From: Alphaproteobacteria bacterium MarineAlpha3_Bin4
Lineage (GTDB): Bacteria > Pseudomonadota > Alphaproteobacteria > Rhodospirillales > Casp-alpha2
Assembly (NCBI GenBank): GCA_002938045.1
Contig: PTLJ01000057.1
Span: 1 to 8,080, forward strand
Direction of reading: 5' to 3'
Length of the DNA stretch: 8,080 nt
How positions within the stretch are numbered: the stretch's first letter is position 1; each line of letters begins with the position of its first letter. Both the position numbers and the translations under genes were made by a program. Shown here piece by piece: positions 1 to 6,802 of this stretch. The notes beneath the pieces are model-generated. The model saw nothing but the letters and a program-made list of their open reading frames with translations, was not told the origin of the DNA and did not search any database.

Positions 1-1
1 A

Positions 2-1051
2 CAGTTTCGCGAGAGTTTTGTTCACACCAAGGGTGAGTTCGGGGGTCTCGGCATTGAGGTCACCATGGAGGATGGGCTAGTCAGAGTCGTTGCGCCGATA
101 GAGGACACACCGGCATTCCTCGCCGGCATGAACTCGGGCGATTTGATCACCCATGTTGACGGCGAGGCAATCAAGGGCAAGACGTTGCTAGAGGCCGTCC
201 GTCTCATGCGGGGCAGACCGGGGACGGTTATCATACTCAGGGTCCGACGCGCTGGGTTGCCGGACTTCGACGTTACCATCACCCGCGTTATCATCAAGGT
301 GCGCGCCGTTAAGTGGCGGACAGAGGGCAAAGTCGGCTACATTCGGGTGACCCGCTTTTCGGAGCGGATGAAAATCGGCATCGAAGAGGCCTTCGCCGTC
401 ATCCACGGTGAACTGGGTAGCAATTTGCGCGGCATCGTGCTCGATCTTCGTAATAATTCGGGCGGTCTGCTCGACCAATCCTTGATCCTCGCCGACGCTT
501 TTCTCGACGCCGGAGAGATCGTATCCGTCCGCGGCCGTTTGCCTCAGAATCACCAATCATACGCTGCCGCTGAGGGCGATCTCGCGAAGGGTGCGCAGAT
601 GGTGGTGCTGATAAACGAAGGCTCGGCTTCGGCCTCCGAGATCGTTGCTAGCGCACTCAAATATTACCGCCGAGCCACGGTCCTGGGCACCCGCTCCTTT
701 GGCAAGGGCTCGGTTCAGACAATCATGCCGCTGCCGGTCGAGGGGGCGTTGCGGTTAACTACGGCGCTTTATTACGCGCCGTCCGGCCACACAATACAGG
801 CTCGCGGTGTGCAGCCGGACATTGTCCTCAAGGTGGCGAAATCACAGAAAAAACAACGCGAGAACGACCTCCCTGGCTCGTTCGACGCCGTCGACGAGAC
901 CACGCCCGCCAATCCGCCGAGCATATCGGCCGACCTTTGCCCCGCGGTGGGCGAAAAGAAAGACCGCCAGCTCGGTTGCGCGCTGGCGTTCCTGAAGGCC
1001 GGATCGTCAGGAAAATTTCTCGCATTCTACCATGGCGGCCAGCAAATGTGA
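2..1051 (+). CDS. ctpA: S41 carboxy-terminal processing protease (CtpA-like), 5'-truncated by window edge
   Basis: This is a periplasmic or envelope serine protease of the C-terminal processing (Prc/CtpA) family, which trims or degrades envelope proteins from their C-termini. The frame is open to the window edge and already reads family sequence (GGLGIEVT) before the ATG at 65, so that ATG is internal and the true start and export signal lie upstream. About 350 residues are visible. A PDZ domain (roughly 65-245) is followed by the S41 catalytic core. The motif GSASASE puts the likely nucleophilic Ser at 629-631, and SFGKGSVQT puts the catalytic Lys at 704-706. The two are 25 residues apart, as in the Ser/Lys dyad of E. 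coli Prc. The C-terminal tail (CPAVGEKKDRQLGCAL) resembles alphaproteobacterial CtpA proteins and the end looks natural. The last 20 bp overlap the ATG of the damaged small gene that follows. The family call is very secure; the substrate is unknown. Confidence 0.95.
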   Translation, partial: QFRESFVHTKGEFGGLGIEVTMEDGLVRVVAPIEDTPAFLAGMNSGDLITHVDGEAIKGKTLLEAVRLMRGRPGTVIILRVRRAGLPDFDVTITRVIIKVRAVKWRTEGKVGYIRVTRFSERMKIGIEEAFAVIHGELGSNLRGIVLDLRNNSGGLLDQSLILADAFLDAGEIVSVRGRLPQNHQSYAAAEGDLAKGAQMVVLINEGSASASEIVASALKYYRRATVLGTRSFGKGSVQTIMPLPVEGALRLTTALYYAPSGHTIQARGVQPDIVLKVAKSQKKQRENDLPGSFDAVDETTPANPPSISADLCPAVGEKKDRQLGCALAFLKAGSSGKFLAFYHGGQQM

Positions 1052-1367
1052 CCCATGGCCGAACGTTGGGTAAGACAACAGTTTCGACGTCAAGCCGGGC
1101 CAGGACGACAAGACGGATTCGCTGGATGCGATCGCTAATGCGACTAGCATTCTGGCATCGACGCAAGGATGTTTCATCATTGCCAACCGGTGTTCTCCTA
1201 CCAAAGAACAATCTGCTAGCGTCATCGGATTTATTCCTGACGCGCGAAACCAAAACGGCCACCCACACGCCTTGCAACCGAACCCGACCGATTGGAAAAC
1301 CCGTTGGCCTTCGTTGGCAGAAGAACTAAAGTTCGCTCGTCTGCGTGTGGTTGTTTGGCGGCGCTGA
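1032..1367 (+). pseudogene. Small unknown coding region interrupted by an in-frame TAA
   Basis: I do not recognise this family. From 1074 to the TGA at 1365-1367 one frame is open for 97 codons but has no ATG or GTG; its only TTG lies deep inside. The translation looks like a soluble globular protein: an acidic start (KPGQDDKTDSLDAIA), hydrophobic strands (CFIIANR, VIGFIP), a Trp-containing helix (DWKTRWPSLAEEL) and a basic end (LRVVVWRR). Of the first 30 codons, 22 end in G or C. Upstream, the same frame runs through TAA at 1071-1073 to an ATG at 1032, giving MAASKCDPWPNVG-stop-DNSFDVKPG. One substitution (for example CAA, AAA or GAA to TAA) would therefore restore a 111-residue protein overlapping the protease gene by 20 bp. 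A second reading is a start at ATG 1055 (MAERWVRQQ) followed by a +1 frameshift near 1075-1085. A sequencing error is also possible. No clear ribosome-binding site is seen for either start. Confidence 0.55.
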
Positions 1368-1399
1368 CGGATGATTGGACGTTTAGCGGTATTGGCTCC

Positions 1400-2032
1400 A
1401 TGGACAAACCGATGATCGACGGCCCTGAGCAGCCCTATTGCGAGTTGTCGGACGAAGCACGCGCTGAGAGCCAATGGCGCATCATGGCGAGCGCACCATC
1501 GGGCGATGGCGTCTGGGTATTCGGGTTCGGTTCGTTGATGTGGAATCCGTGTTTCTCCTTTACTGAGCATCGGCCGGCGACGATCACCGGATACGAGCGG
1601 AAATTTCATATCTGGACTACGAAGGCCCGTGGCACCCCCGACATGCCGGGGCTTGGGCTGTGCCTGGAGAAAGCGGACCGCGAGTGCCGCGGTGTTGCTT
1701 ACCGGCTTGCGGACGACCATCTGGAAGACTCGCTTGACGCCCTCTGGTGTCGTGAAATGACGACCGGTATTTACGAACCTGCCTGGTGCGAGATCGAGTT
1801 CGAAACTGGGGACGTCATGCAAGCCATCACCTTCGTCGTCAATCACACCAGCCGTCAATACGTCGGCCCCATGCCGATGCAACAGATGGCGCCGATTATC
1901 GCGCGGGCCAGCGGCGAATACGGGACGTGCCGCGACTATCTATCAATGACGATCGCAGTTATGGCGGATCTCGGCGTTCGTGATCCGGAACTGGACGAGC
2001 TATTGCGCATGGTCGACGCGTTGCATGCCTAG
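1400..2032 (+). CDS. chaC: ChaC-type gamma-glutamylcyclotransferase
   Basis: This protein is predicted to cleave the gamma-glutamyl group of glutathione, releasing 5-oxoproline and Cys-Gly in the cytosol. From the ATG at 1400 it has 210 residues, normal for bacterial ChaC. Visible family signatures are the substrate loop VFGFGSLMW (residues 40-48), GYERKFHIWT, RGTPDMPGLGL (77-87), the block CRGVAYRL, and LWCREM with the putative catalytic Glu at residue 119. A C-terminal YGTCRDYL (174-181) corresponds to the conserved segment before the final helix. The frame is open back to a TTG at 1292, but that region overlaps the preceding small coding region in another frame and looks non-coding. 1400 is the first ATG; a second follows at 1412. 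No strong Shine-Dalgarno sequence precedes it. It sits 32 bp after the damaged small gene and could share its transcript. Glutathione specificity is inferred from the family. Confidence 0.9.
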   Translation: MDKPMIDGPEQPYCELSDEARAESQWRIMASAPSGDGVWVFGFGSLMWNPCFSFTEHRPATITGYERKFHIWTTKARGTPDMPGLGLCLEKADRECRGVAYRLADDHLEDSLDALWCREMTTGIYEPAWCEIEFETGDVMQAITFVVNHTSRQYVGPMPMQQMAPIIARASGEYGTCRDYLSMTIAVMADLGVRDPELDELLRMVDALHA

Positions 2033-2101
2033 TCCGCTTTTCCCTGACCGAGTGAGTTGCCTGTCGTTACCTCTCTTTCTTTGCGCATATAGACACATGC
2101 G

Positions 2102-2130
2102 TTGACCCGTCAAACAATCCGTACCATACG
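2102..2130 (+). promoter_or_regulatory. Candidate promoter for the MATE gene
   Basis: TTGACC at 2102-2107 lies 17 bp before CATACG at 2125-2130, within the 154-bp gap upstream of the transporter. The -35 box matches five of six consensus bases, but the -10 box is poor. A start near 2137 would leave a leader of about 50 nt. It is suggestive only. Confidence 0.28.
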
Positions 2131-2186
2131 ATCCCTCGCTGCGTCGTGGGTGACGGCGAAAACCACGCAATGACTGAAAGCCGCCG

Positions 2187-3560
2187 ATGGACCGCGCTCC
2201 CCTAGGCTCGGATGTTTACAGGTCGTTCGCCAAACTGAAACGGCACGTCGATGCGTTAGTCCGTCTCGCCGGGCCCATCGTCGTTGCGCGATCGGGCGTC
2301 ATCCTCATGGCGACGGTCGACATGGTCATGACCGGACATTACGACTCGCAGCAACTGGCCTATTTGTCTATCGGCTTGGCCCTGGTGATGCCCATGATGG
2401 TCGGTGGCCTTGGTCTGTTGATGGGAACCTTGGTGATCAGCGCTAACCGTTTTGGGGCCGGCGATTATCCGGCTTGCGGTCAGGCGTGGCGGTATTCGTT
2501 GCCCTACGCCTTTGGGCTCGGTTTCGCCAGCGCGGTCGTATCGTTGTTCGGCGAGTCACTGCTAGCATTGGTGGGTCAATCACAGGAGCTTGCGGCACAT
2601 GGCGGTGACGTCATGATGGTGATCGGGCTCGGCCTGCCGGTCTATCTCGTGTACCTGACTACGGCTTTCTTCATGGAGGGTATCAGCAAACCGGTGCCTG
2701 GGATGATCGCTATGTTGGGTGCGAACGTGGTCAACGCGCTGCTTAATTGGGTTTTCATCTTTGGTAAGTTGGGTGTGCCTGAAATGGGAGCCGTCGGCGC
2801 AGCTTGGGCGACGACGGCTTCCAGGTGCATCATCGCTGTCGCCTTGATCACCTACGTATGGACGATGAAAGAACAAGTCATCTTCGGGGTACGCGTTCGA
2901 CCGCCGGGCGGCTGGCGCGCCTGGGCTCAGCAACGTTGGATTGGATACGGCGTCGGCACGAGCATCGGTGTCGAAACGAGCTCCTTCGCTGCGGTCAATA
3001 TGTTCGCCGGCTGGCTCGGGCCTCTCCCGCTCGCTGCCTATTCGATCGCCTTCAACCTCCTCGCCATGGTTTTCATGGTGGCGCTCGGCCTGGGTGCCGC
3101 GACCTCGGTTCGGGTCAGCGTCGCGCATGGCCGTAACGATCTGTCCGACCTTAGGCTTGCCGGTTGGACCGGGCTCGGGGTCAATACCCTCACTATGATC
3201 GCTTTCGGCCTGTTGTTTCTGTTTGCCGCAGAGCCGTTGACCCGCATCTTTACTAACGACCCGGCGCTTATGGTCATCACTGCACCGCTGGTGGCTTTCA
3301 TGGCTTACTTACCTATTGTTGACGGGGGCCAGGCAGTGATGGCCAATGCGCTTCGAGGCCGACAGGACGTGTGGATACCAAGTGCCATGCAGTCCTTCGC
3401 CTTCTTTGGCGTCATGGTGCCCGCAGTGTATCTTTTCGTGTTCCCGGGCGGGCAGGGGGCGATCGGGCTGCTGCAAGGGGTGCTCCTCGGTAGCGGCGTA
3501 TCCTTCATTCTGTTGACCTGGCGCTTCCACCACCTGGCTCGTCACAGCTTCTTGCATTGA
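2187..3560 (+). CDS. MATE-family multidrug/toxin efflux transporter
   Basis: This is an inner-membrane antiporter of the multidrug and toxic compound extrusion family, which exports cationic or aromatic compounds in exchange for Na+ or H+. At 457 residues it has typical NorM/DinF length and is hydrophobic throughout, with about twelve membrane segments in two halves (roughly residues 25-225 and 245-455). Family features include the first helix with VDMVMTGH (44-51, conserved Asp at 45), the loop GANVVNALLNWVFIFG (178-193) leading to MGAVGAAWATTASR, and the equivalent position in the second half (GQAVMANALRGRQD). The start is well fixed: an in-frame TGA at 2175-2177 lies just upstream, and ATG 2187 is the only candidate near it, with GAAAG about 7 nt before it as a weak ribosome-binding site. 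Substrate and coupling ion cannot be read from the sequence. The adjacent chaC-type gene lies 154 bp upstream on the same strand, but a functional link is not established. Confidence 0.95.
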   Translation: MDRAPLGSDVYRSFAKLKRHVDALVRLAGPIVVARSGVILMATVDMVMTGHYDSQQLAYLSIGLALVMPMMVGGLGLLMGTLVISANRFGAGDYPACGQAWRYSLPYAFGLGFASAVVSLFGESLLALVGQSQELAAHGGDVMMVIGLGLPVYLVYLTTAFFMEGISKPVPGMIAMLGANVVNALLNWVFIFGKLGVPEMGAVGAAWATTASRCIIAVALITYVWTMKEQVIFGVRVRPPGGWRAWAQQRWIGYGVGTSIGVETSSFAAVNMFAGWLGPLPLAAYSIAFNLLAMVFMVALGLGAATSVRVSVAHGRNDLSDLRLAGWTGLGVNTLTMIAFGLLFLFAAEPLTRIFTNDPALMVITAPLVAFMAYLPIVDGGQAVMANALRGRQDVWIPSAMQSFAFFGVMVPAVYLFVFPGGQGAIGLLQGVLLGSGVSFILLTWRFHHLARHSFLH

Positions 3561-3569
3561 CCGGATCGC

Positions 3570-3585
3570 GGCGCAATCGCCTTTT
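3570..3585 (+). terminator. Weak hairpin plus T-run after the MATE gene
   Basis: GGCG-CAAT-CGCC can form a 4-bp, all-GC stem directly followed by TTTT, ten bases after the transporter stop codon. The position suits a Rho-independent terminator between convergent genes, but the short stem and short T-tract make it weak. Confidence 0.3.
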
Positions 3586-3660
3586 CGTCTGACTAACAAT
3601 TGGGTCTCGCTATTGCCGGAGGGGCGCGAAAGCTGCGGAAATGCTGCCGCACGCCAACGA

Positions 3661-4008
3661 CTATAAGGCAGCGCAATCGATGCAAGTAGGTATGGAGGGA
3701 TCGTATTCTAGGCGTTTCGGTTCGATGTCTTCGCCGCAACTGACACATTCACCAAATTCGCCGTCGACAATTCGCTGGATGGCGGCGTCAATTCGTTGCA
3801 GTTCCGCGTGACGACGCCCTTCCGTCGCCAATTGCATGGCCTGTTCCTGCAGTGCATCCATGCGCGACAGGCGGCCAACCATCGTTTGGTCGAGCTCGAC
3901 CGGCTTGCGAGCATCCTCCGTCACTTCAGAGAGCTGCTCTAGCTCTTCGCGCATTGCCAGTAGGCGCTTCTTAAAAACCTTGGTATGGATTTTCCGTTTC
4001 TTGACCAT
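3661..4008 (-). CDS. Short TraR/DksA-family zinc-finger protein
   Basis: Proteins of this family enter the RNA polymerase secondary channel and adjust initiation, often with ppGpp. This one has 115 residues, shorter than E. coli DksA. The N-terminal two thirds look like a helical hairpin rich in Glu, Leu and Arg (about 8-80). The C-terminal finger has GECVSCGEDI and TCIDC, giving four Cys ligands at residues 88, 91, 109 and 112, with the usual RLEYDP segment between. The acidic DxxDxA motif at the coiled-coil tip of classical DksA is not seen; the corresponding region reads ELDQTMVGRLSRMDALQ, which I associate with the short TraR-like subgroup common in Proteobacteria. The ATG at 4006-4008 has a GAGACG stretch 4 nt upstream. 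It is convergent with the MATE gene and divergent from argS. Whether it truly controls transcription is unknown. Confidence 0.9.
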   Translation of the reverse strand: MVKKRKIHTKVFKKRLLAMREELEQLSEVTEDARKPVELDQTMVGRLSRMDALQEQAMQLATEGRRHAELQRIDAAIQRIVDGEFGECVSCGEDIEPKRLEYDPSIPTCIDCAAL

Positions 4009-4028
4009 TGGTCGTCTCGTGTTTTCGT

Positions 4029-4035
4029 ATTATTA
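4029..4035 (-). promoter_or_regulatory. Candidate -10 element for the DksA/TraR-type gene
   Basis: Read on the minus strand, TAATAAT ends 20 bp before the start codon, which would give a short leader of about a dozen bases. No convincing -35 box lies 16-18 bp further upstream, so this is a partial promoter call. Confidence 0.3.
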
Positions 4036-4068
4036 GCCTGACATCGTCTGGTAAAGTCTGCAACCCTG

Positions 4069-4092
4069 CGATCAAGTCGGCTGGCTTGATCG
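4069..4092. repeat. Perfect 8-bp inverted repeat between the divergent genes
   Basis: CGATCAAG (4069-4076) and CTTGATCG (4085-4092) are exact inverted copies around the 8-base spacer TCGGCTGG. The dyad sits in the 152-bp divergent spacer and covers the candidate argS -35 box. It could be an operator for a dimeric regulator. An RNA hairpin is less likely, because the dyad lies upstream of the predicted argS start site. Confidence 0.6.
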
Positions 4093-4114
4093 GTCTCGGC
4101 GGCTGGGGTATCAC
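4086..4114 (+). promoter_or_regulatory. Candidate sigma70-type promoter of argS
   Basis: TTGATC (4086-4091), a 17-bp spacer and TATCAC (4109-4114) form a plausible promoter, each box with four consensus bases. The predicted start near 4121 would leave a leader of about 40 nt before ATG 4161. The right arm of the inverted repeat overlaps the -35 box, which would suit repression by a bound protein. Confidence 0.4.
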
Positions 4115-4160
4115 CGGCGATAACCGCAATGTTCTGCCCGGATTGCGATCACGAGCCCGA

Positions 4161-5915
4161 ATGAATCTATTTAACCATTTCCGCGAAATCGTCGTCGCTA
4201 TCATCGACGACCTCAAGGCCGAGGGTGTGCTTCCGGCAGATCTGGAGACGACACGAGTAAGCGTCGAACCATCGCGAGATGCAATTCACGGTGAAATTAC
4301 ATCCAATGCGGCCATGGTTCTGTCTAAGCCGGTCGGCATAAACCCTCGCGAACTAGCAGCCTCGATTTCCAATCGGCTAAAGAAGCTGGAAACGGTCACG
4401 GAGACTGAGATTGCTGGCCCGGGGTTCATCAACATGCGCCTTACGCCAGCGTTTTGGCACGCGCGATTGGCGGAAATTCTGACCAGTGGGCCAGCCTACG
4501 GCAATTCCCGGTTGGGCGCTGGAGAGGCGGTCAACGTCGAGTATGTATCAGCCAACCCGACTGGGCCGCTCCACGTTGCCCACGCGCGCGGTGCCGTAGT
4601 CGGCGACGTGCTGGCGAACCTGTTGACGAAGGCCGGTTTTGCCGTGACTAAGGAGTATTATATCAACGATGCCGGTGCCCAGGTCGATACCCTGGCCTGC
4701 TCCACCTACCTTCGGTACCGCGAAGCCCTGGGCGAGGATATCGCTGAGATTCCGGAGGGTCTCTATCCAGGCGACTATCTCAAGTCCGTCGGCGAGGCTC
4801 TCGCCGAGCGCGACGGTGAGAAATGGCTCAGCGCGCCGAAAACGGAGTGGCTGCATGAGTTTCGCGAGTTCGCGGTGACGCGGATGATGGAAATTATCAA
4901 GGCTGATCTGGCACGACTCGGGGTCGTGCATGAGGTCTTTACGTCGGAGCGTGCACTGATTGAAGCAGGCGCCGTCGATGCGGTGCTGGAACAACTGCAA
5001 AAGAGCGGACTGATCTATACCGGCACCCTCAATCCGCCGAAAGGGAAAAACCCGGACGACTGGGAGCCGCGTCCACAAACCTTGTTCAGAGCGACCGAGT
5101 TTGGTGACGACACCGATCGCCCGCTGATGAAATCCGACGGTAGCTGGACTTATTTCTCCAACGACATCGCCAATCACCGGGATAAATACCGGCGCGGCTT
5201 CAAGCGGATGATCGACATCTGGGGCGCTGACCATGGCGGCTACGTGAAGCGGATGAAGGCCGCGACGGAGGCAGTTACCGGCGGCGAAGGGGAACTCATT
5301 ATTAAGCTCTGCCAAATGGTGCATCTGAAGAAAGGCGGCGAGCCGATACGCATGTCAAAACGGGCGGGTACGTTCATTACCCTCCGGGACCTAATCGAAG
5401 AGGTCGGTAAGGATGTCGTCCGGTTCATGATGCTGACGCGCAAGAACGACAGTCAAATGGAATTCGACCTGGAGAAAGCGCTGGAGCAATCGCAGGACAA
5501 TCCGGTATTCTATGTCCAGTACGCTCATGCCCGTTGCCGCTCAGTCTTGCGCAACGCTAGCGACGGATTTGAACCCGTCGAGATAACGCCCAGCGCGTTA
5601 GCGGAGGCCAAGCTTAACCGGCTCGACGATCCGGCAGAATTAGAACTGATTCGGATGATGGCCGGTTGGCCGAGTCTGGTCGAAAGCGCCGCCGAAGCCC
5701 ACGAGCCGCACAGGGTTGCATACTTCATGAATGATATTGCGACTCTCTACCATGCGCTGTGGAATAAAGGTAAAGACAATTCACGCCTGCGTTTCATTCA
5801 CGATGACGACCGCGACCTGACTCTGGCCCGTTTGGCCATGGTGCAGGCAGTTGCGACGGTGATCGCGTCCGGGCTCGATGTGTTTGGTGTGGCGCCGGTT
5901 GAAGAGTTGAGGTGA
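4161..5915 (+). CDS. argS: Arginyl-tRNA synthetase
   Basis: This cytosolic class I aminoacyl-tRNA synthetase attaches arginine to tRNA-Arg using ATP. It has 584 residues, normal for ArgS. In order one sees the N-terminal tRNA-contacting domain (about 1-95), the catalytic Rossmann domain beginning near EYVSANPTGPLHVAHARG, and an anticodon-binding DALR domain from about residue 450 (QYAHARCRSVLR). The HIGH-type motif is HVAH at residues 138-141, with Ala in place of the usual Gly. The KMSKS-type motif is MSKR at 398-401, in GGEPIRMSKRAGTF. I place the start at ATG 4161 because family similarity begins there (MNLFNHFREIV). The frame continues upstream to a TTG at 4008, but that stretch overlaps the start of the divergent gene and is not ArgS-like. 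The ribosome-binding site is weak. The stop overlaps the next gene by 4 bp. Confidence 0.97.
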   Translation: MNLFNHFREIVVAIIDDLKAEGVLPADLETTRVSVEPSRDAIHGEITSNAAMVLSKPVGINPRELAASISNRLKKLETVTETEIAGPGFINMRLTPAFWHARLAEILTSGPAYGNSRLGAGEAVNVEYVSANPTGPLHVAHARGAVVGDVLANLLTKAGFAVTKEYYINDAGAQVDTLACSTYLRYREALGEDIAEIPEGLYPGDYLKSVGEALAERDGEKWLSAPKTEWLHEFREFAVTRMMEIIKADLARLGVVHEVFTSERALIEAGAVDAVLEQLQKSGLIYTGTLNPPKGKNPDDWEPRPQTLFRATEFGDDTDRPLMKSDGSWTYFSNDIANHRDKYRRGFKRMIDIWGADHGGYVKRMKAATEAVTGGEGELIIKLCQMVHLKKGGEPIRMSKRAGTFITLRDLIEEVGKDVVRFMMLTRKNDSQMEFDLEKALEQSQDNPVFYVQYAHARCRSVLRNASDGFEPVEITPSALAEAKLNRLDDPAELELIRMMAGWPSLVESAAEAHEPHRVAYFMNDIATLYHALWNKGKDNSRLRFIHDDDRDLTLARLAMVQAVATVIASGLDVFGVAPVEELR

Positions 5916-6532
5916 GGTGCAGGATACATAAAATCGCAGACGACATCGATTCTCTAGTCACCGCTGGCCCTAATATGGCTCGCGCATTCGACCTCGTAGG
6001 ACGACCAATGGCTCGCGACCATGAACCCGGGTTCGCGGCACTGCTTAGGGTAATCATCGAACAACAGGTTTCCGTGCAAGCCGGGGCGGCGATCTGGCGC
6101 AAGCTCGCGGGCAGCCTCGGCGAGATTTGCCCAGATACCATCCTCAAGGCGGACGCCGGCCAACTCCGACGGTGCGGATTAAGCCAGGCGAAGACGCAAT
6201 ACGCAACATGTCTAGCCCAATCCACAATTGACGGCGATCTGAATCTTAAGGAATTGGATCGAATGGACGACACGGCAGCCCGTGCCGCGTTGACCCAAAT
6301 CAAGGGAATCGGACGATGGACCGCCGACATCTATCTGATGTGCGCCCTTGATCGGCCGGACATCTGGCCGGCCGGTGATCTCGCGCTTGCGGTCGCCGCC
6401 CAGAATCTGTTGAATCTCCGACAGAGGCCGACGTTGGCAGAACTGGATCAAATTGGTGAACAATGGCGGCCATGGCGTACAACAGCTGCATTGATGCTGT
6501 GGAAGTATTATCGGCATGTCCGATCGACATAA
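5912..6532 (+). CDS. AlkA-like DNA-3-methyladenine glycosylase (HhH-GPD)
   Basis: This base-excision repair enzyme should remove alkylated purines from DNA by cutting the N-glycosidic bond. It has 206 residues and covers the HhH-GPD fold without the N-terminal domain of E. coli AlkA, like many compact bacterial AlkA/MAG-type proteins. Visible are FAALLRVIIEQQVSVQAG (about 41-58), the helix-hairpin-helix LTQIKGIGRWTADIYLM (128-143), the likely catalytic Asp at 156 in WPAGDLAL, and the terminal WRPWRTTAALMLW (185-197). There is no four-Cys iron-sulphur motif, arguing against an EndoIII/MutY type. The start is GTG 5912, overlapping the argS TGA as GTGA; GAAGAG upstream could serve as ribosome-binding site. 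A later ATG at 5975 would remove helix 1. The overlap suggests translational coupling to argS. Exact lesion range is not readable. Confidence 0.93.
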   Translation: MRCRIHKIADDIDSLVTAGPNMARAFDLVGRPMARDHEPGFAALLRVIIEQQVSVQAGAAIWRKLAGSLGEICPDTILKADAGQLRRCGLSQAKTQYATCLAQSTIDGDLNLKELDRMDDTAARAALTQIKGIGRWTADIYLMCALDRPDIWPAGDLALAVAAQNLLNLRQRPTLAELDQIGEQWRPWRTTAALMLWKYYRHVRST

Positions 6533-6802
6533 ACGATTGTGCTTACTGACCATCTTCTGAGACTGTTCGTAGAACCGGTAAATTGCAAACGTGCTCGAAT
6601 TCGGCCACGCCAAGCCGGCTTTCATGAACTTGAACGTGGCAGAACCGTTGTCGCAGGTGGTAACGGTTTCCAGTTTGAGGGCGCTGATTGCGGTCTCGGC
6701 CGTTTCGAAGAATTTTGATTTGCTGGCGATGGCGGTGAGGGCCAGCCCTGCGAGAGTGATTGCCATCACGACGTGGGCGATACTGTCCCGGGAGATGAAC
6801 AT
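6533..6802 (-). pseudogene. Probable 3'-truncated gene for a small exported protein of unknown function
   Basis: From ATG 6800-6802 the minus strand reads MFISRDSIAHVVMAITLAGL with a hydrophobic stretch ending in ALTAIAS, like a signal peptide or N-terminal anchor. About 60 further protein-like residues follow (ALKLETVTTCDNGSATFKF, AWPNSSTFAIYRFYE). Of the first 30 codons, 23 end in G or C, which favours this strand over the overlapping plus-strand frame. After residue about 85 the codon pattern collapses (8 of the next 20 codons end in G or C). The frame then runs, still open, antisense through the glycosylase gene to 6212, where the translation looks like shadow sequence. I infer that the original 3' end was lost at a junction around 6533-6550. 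The protein resembles small secreted hypothetical proteins of alphaproteobacteria as I remember them; I give no function. Alternatively it is an intact gene with an unusual long antisense overlap. No clear ribosome-binding site is visible. Confidence 0.45.

Noticed and set aside
1071..1073. TAA as a reassigned sense codon or programmed read-through site
   Set aside because: Other genes in the window use TGA, TAG and TAA as normal stops (for example rlmB ends in TAA), and nothing around 1071 suggests a recoding signal. A mutation or sequence error is simpler.
1292..1399. N-terminal extension of the ChaC-type protein from TTG 1292
   Set aside because: The stretch overlaps the better-looking small coding frame ending at 1367, and the extra residues do not resemble the family.
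1007..1882. Long minus-strand open frame (291 codons) antisense to the small damaged gene and the ChaC-type gene
   Set aside because: It lies antisense to most of a clear ChaC-family gene, and its translation has no recognisable motif and a shadow-like, Arg-rich composition.
4008..4160. N-terminal extension of ArgS from TTG 4008
   Set aside because: It would overlap the divergent gene's start and cover the intergenic promoter region; ArgS similarity begins at ATG 4161.
4548..5324. 258-codon minus-strand open frame inside argS
   Set aside because: It is wholly antisense to the conserved catalytic region of argS and shows no protein family features.
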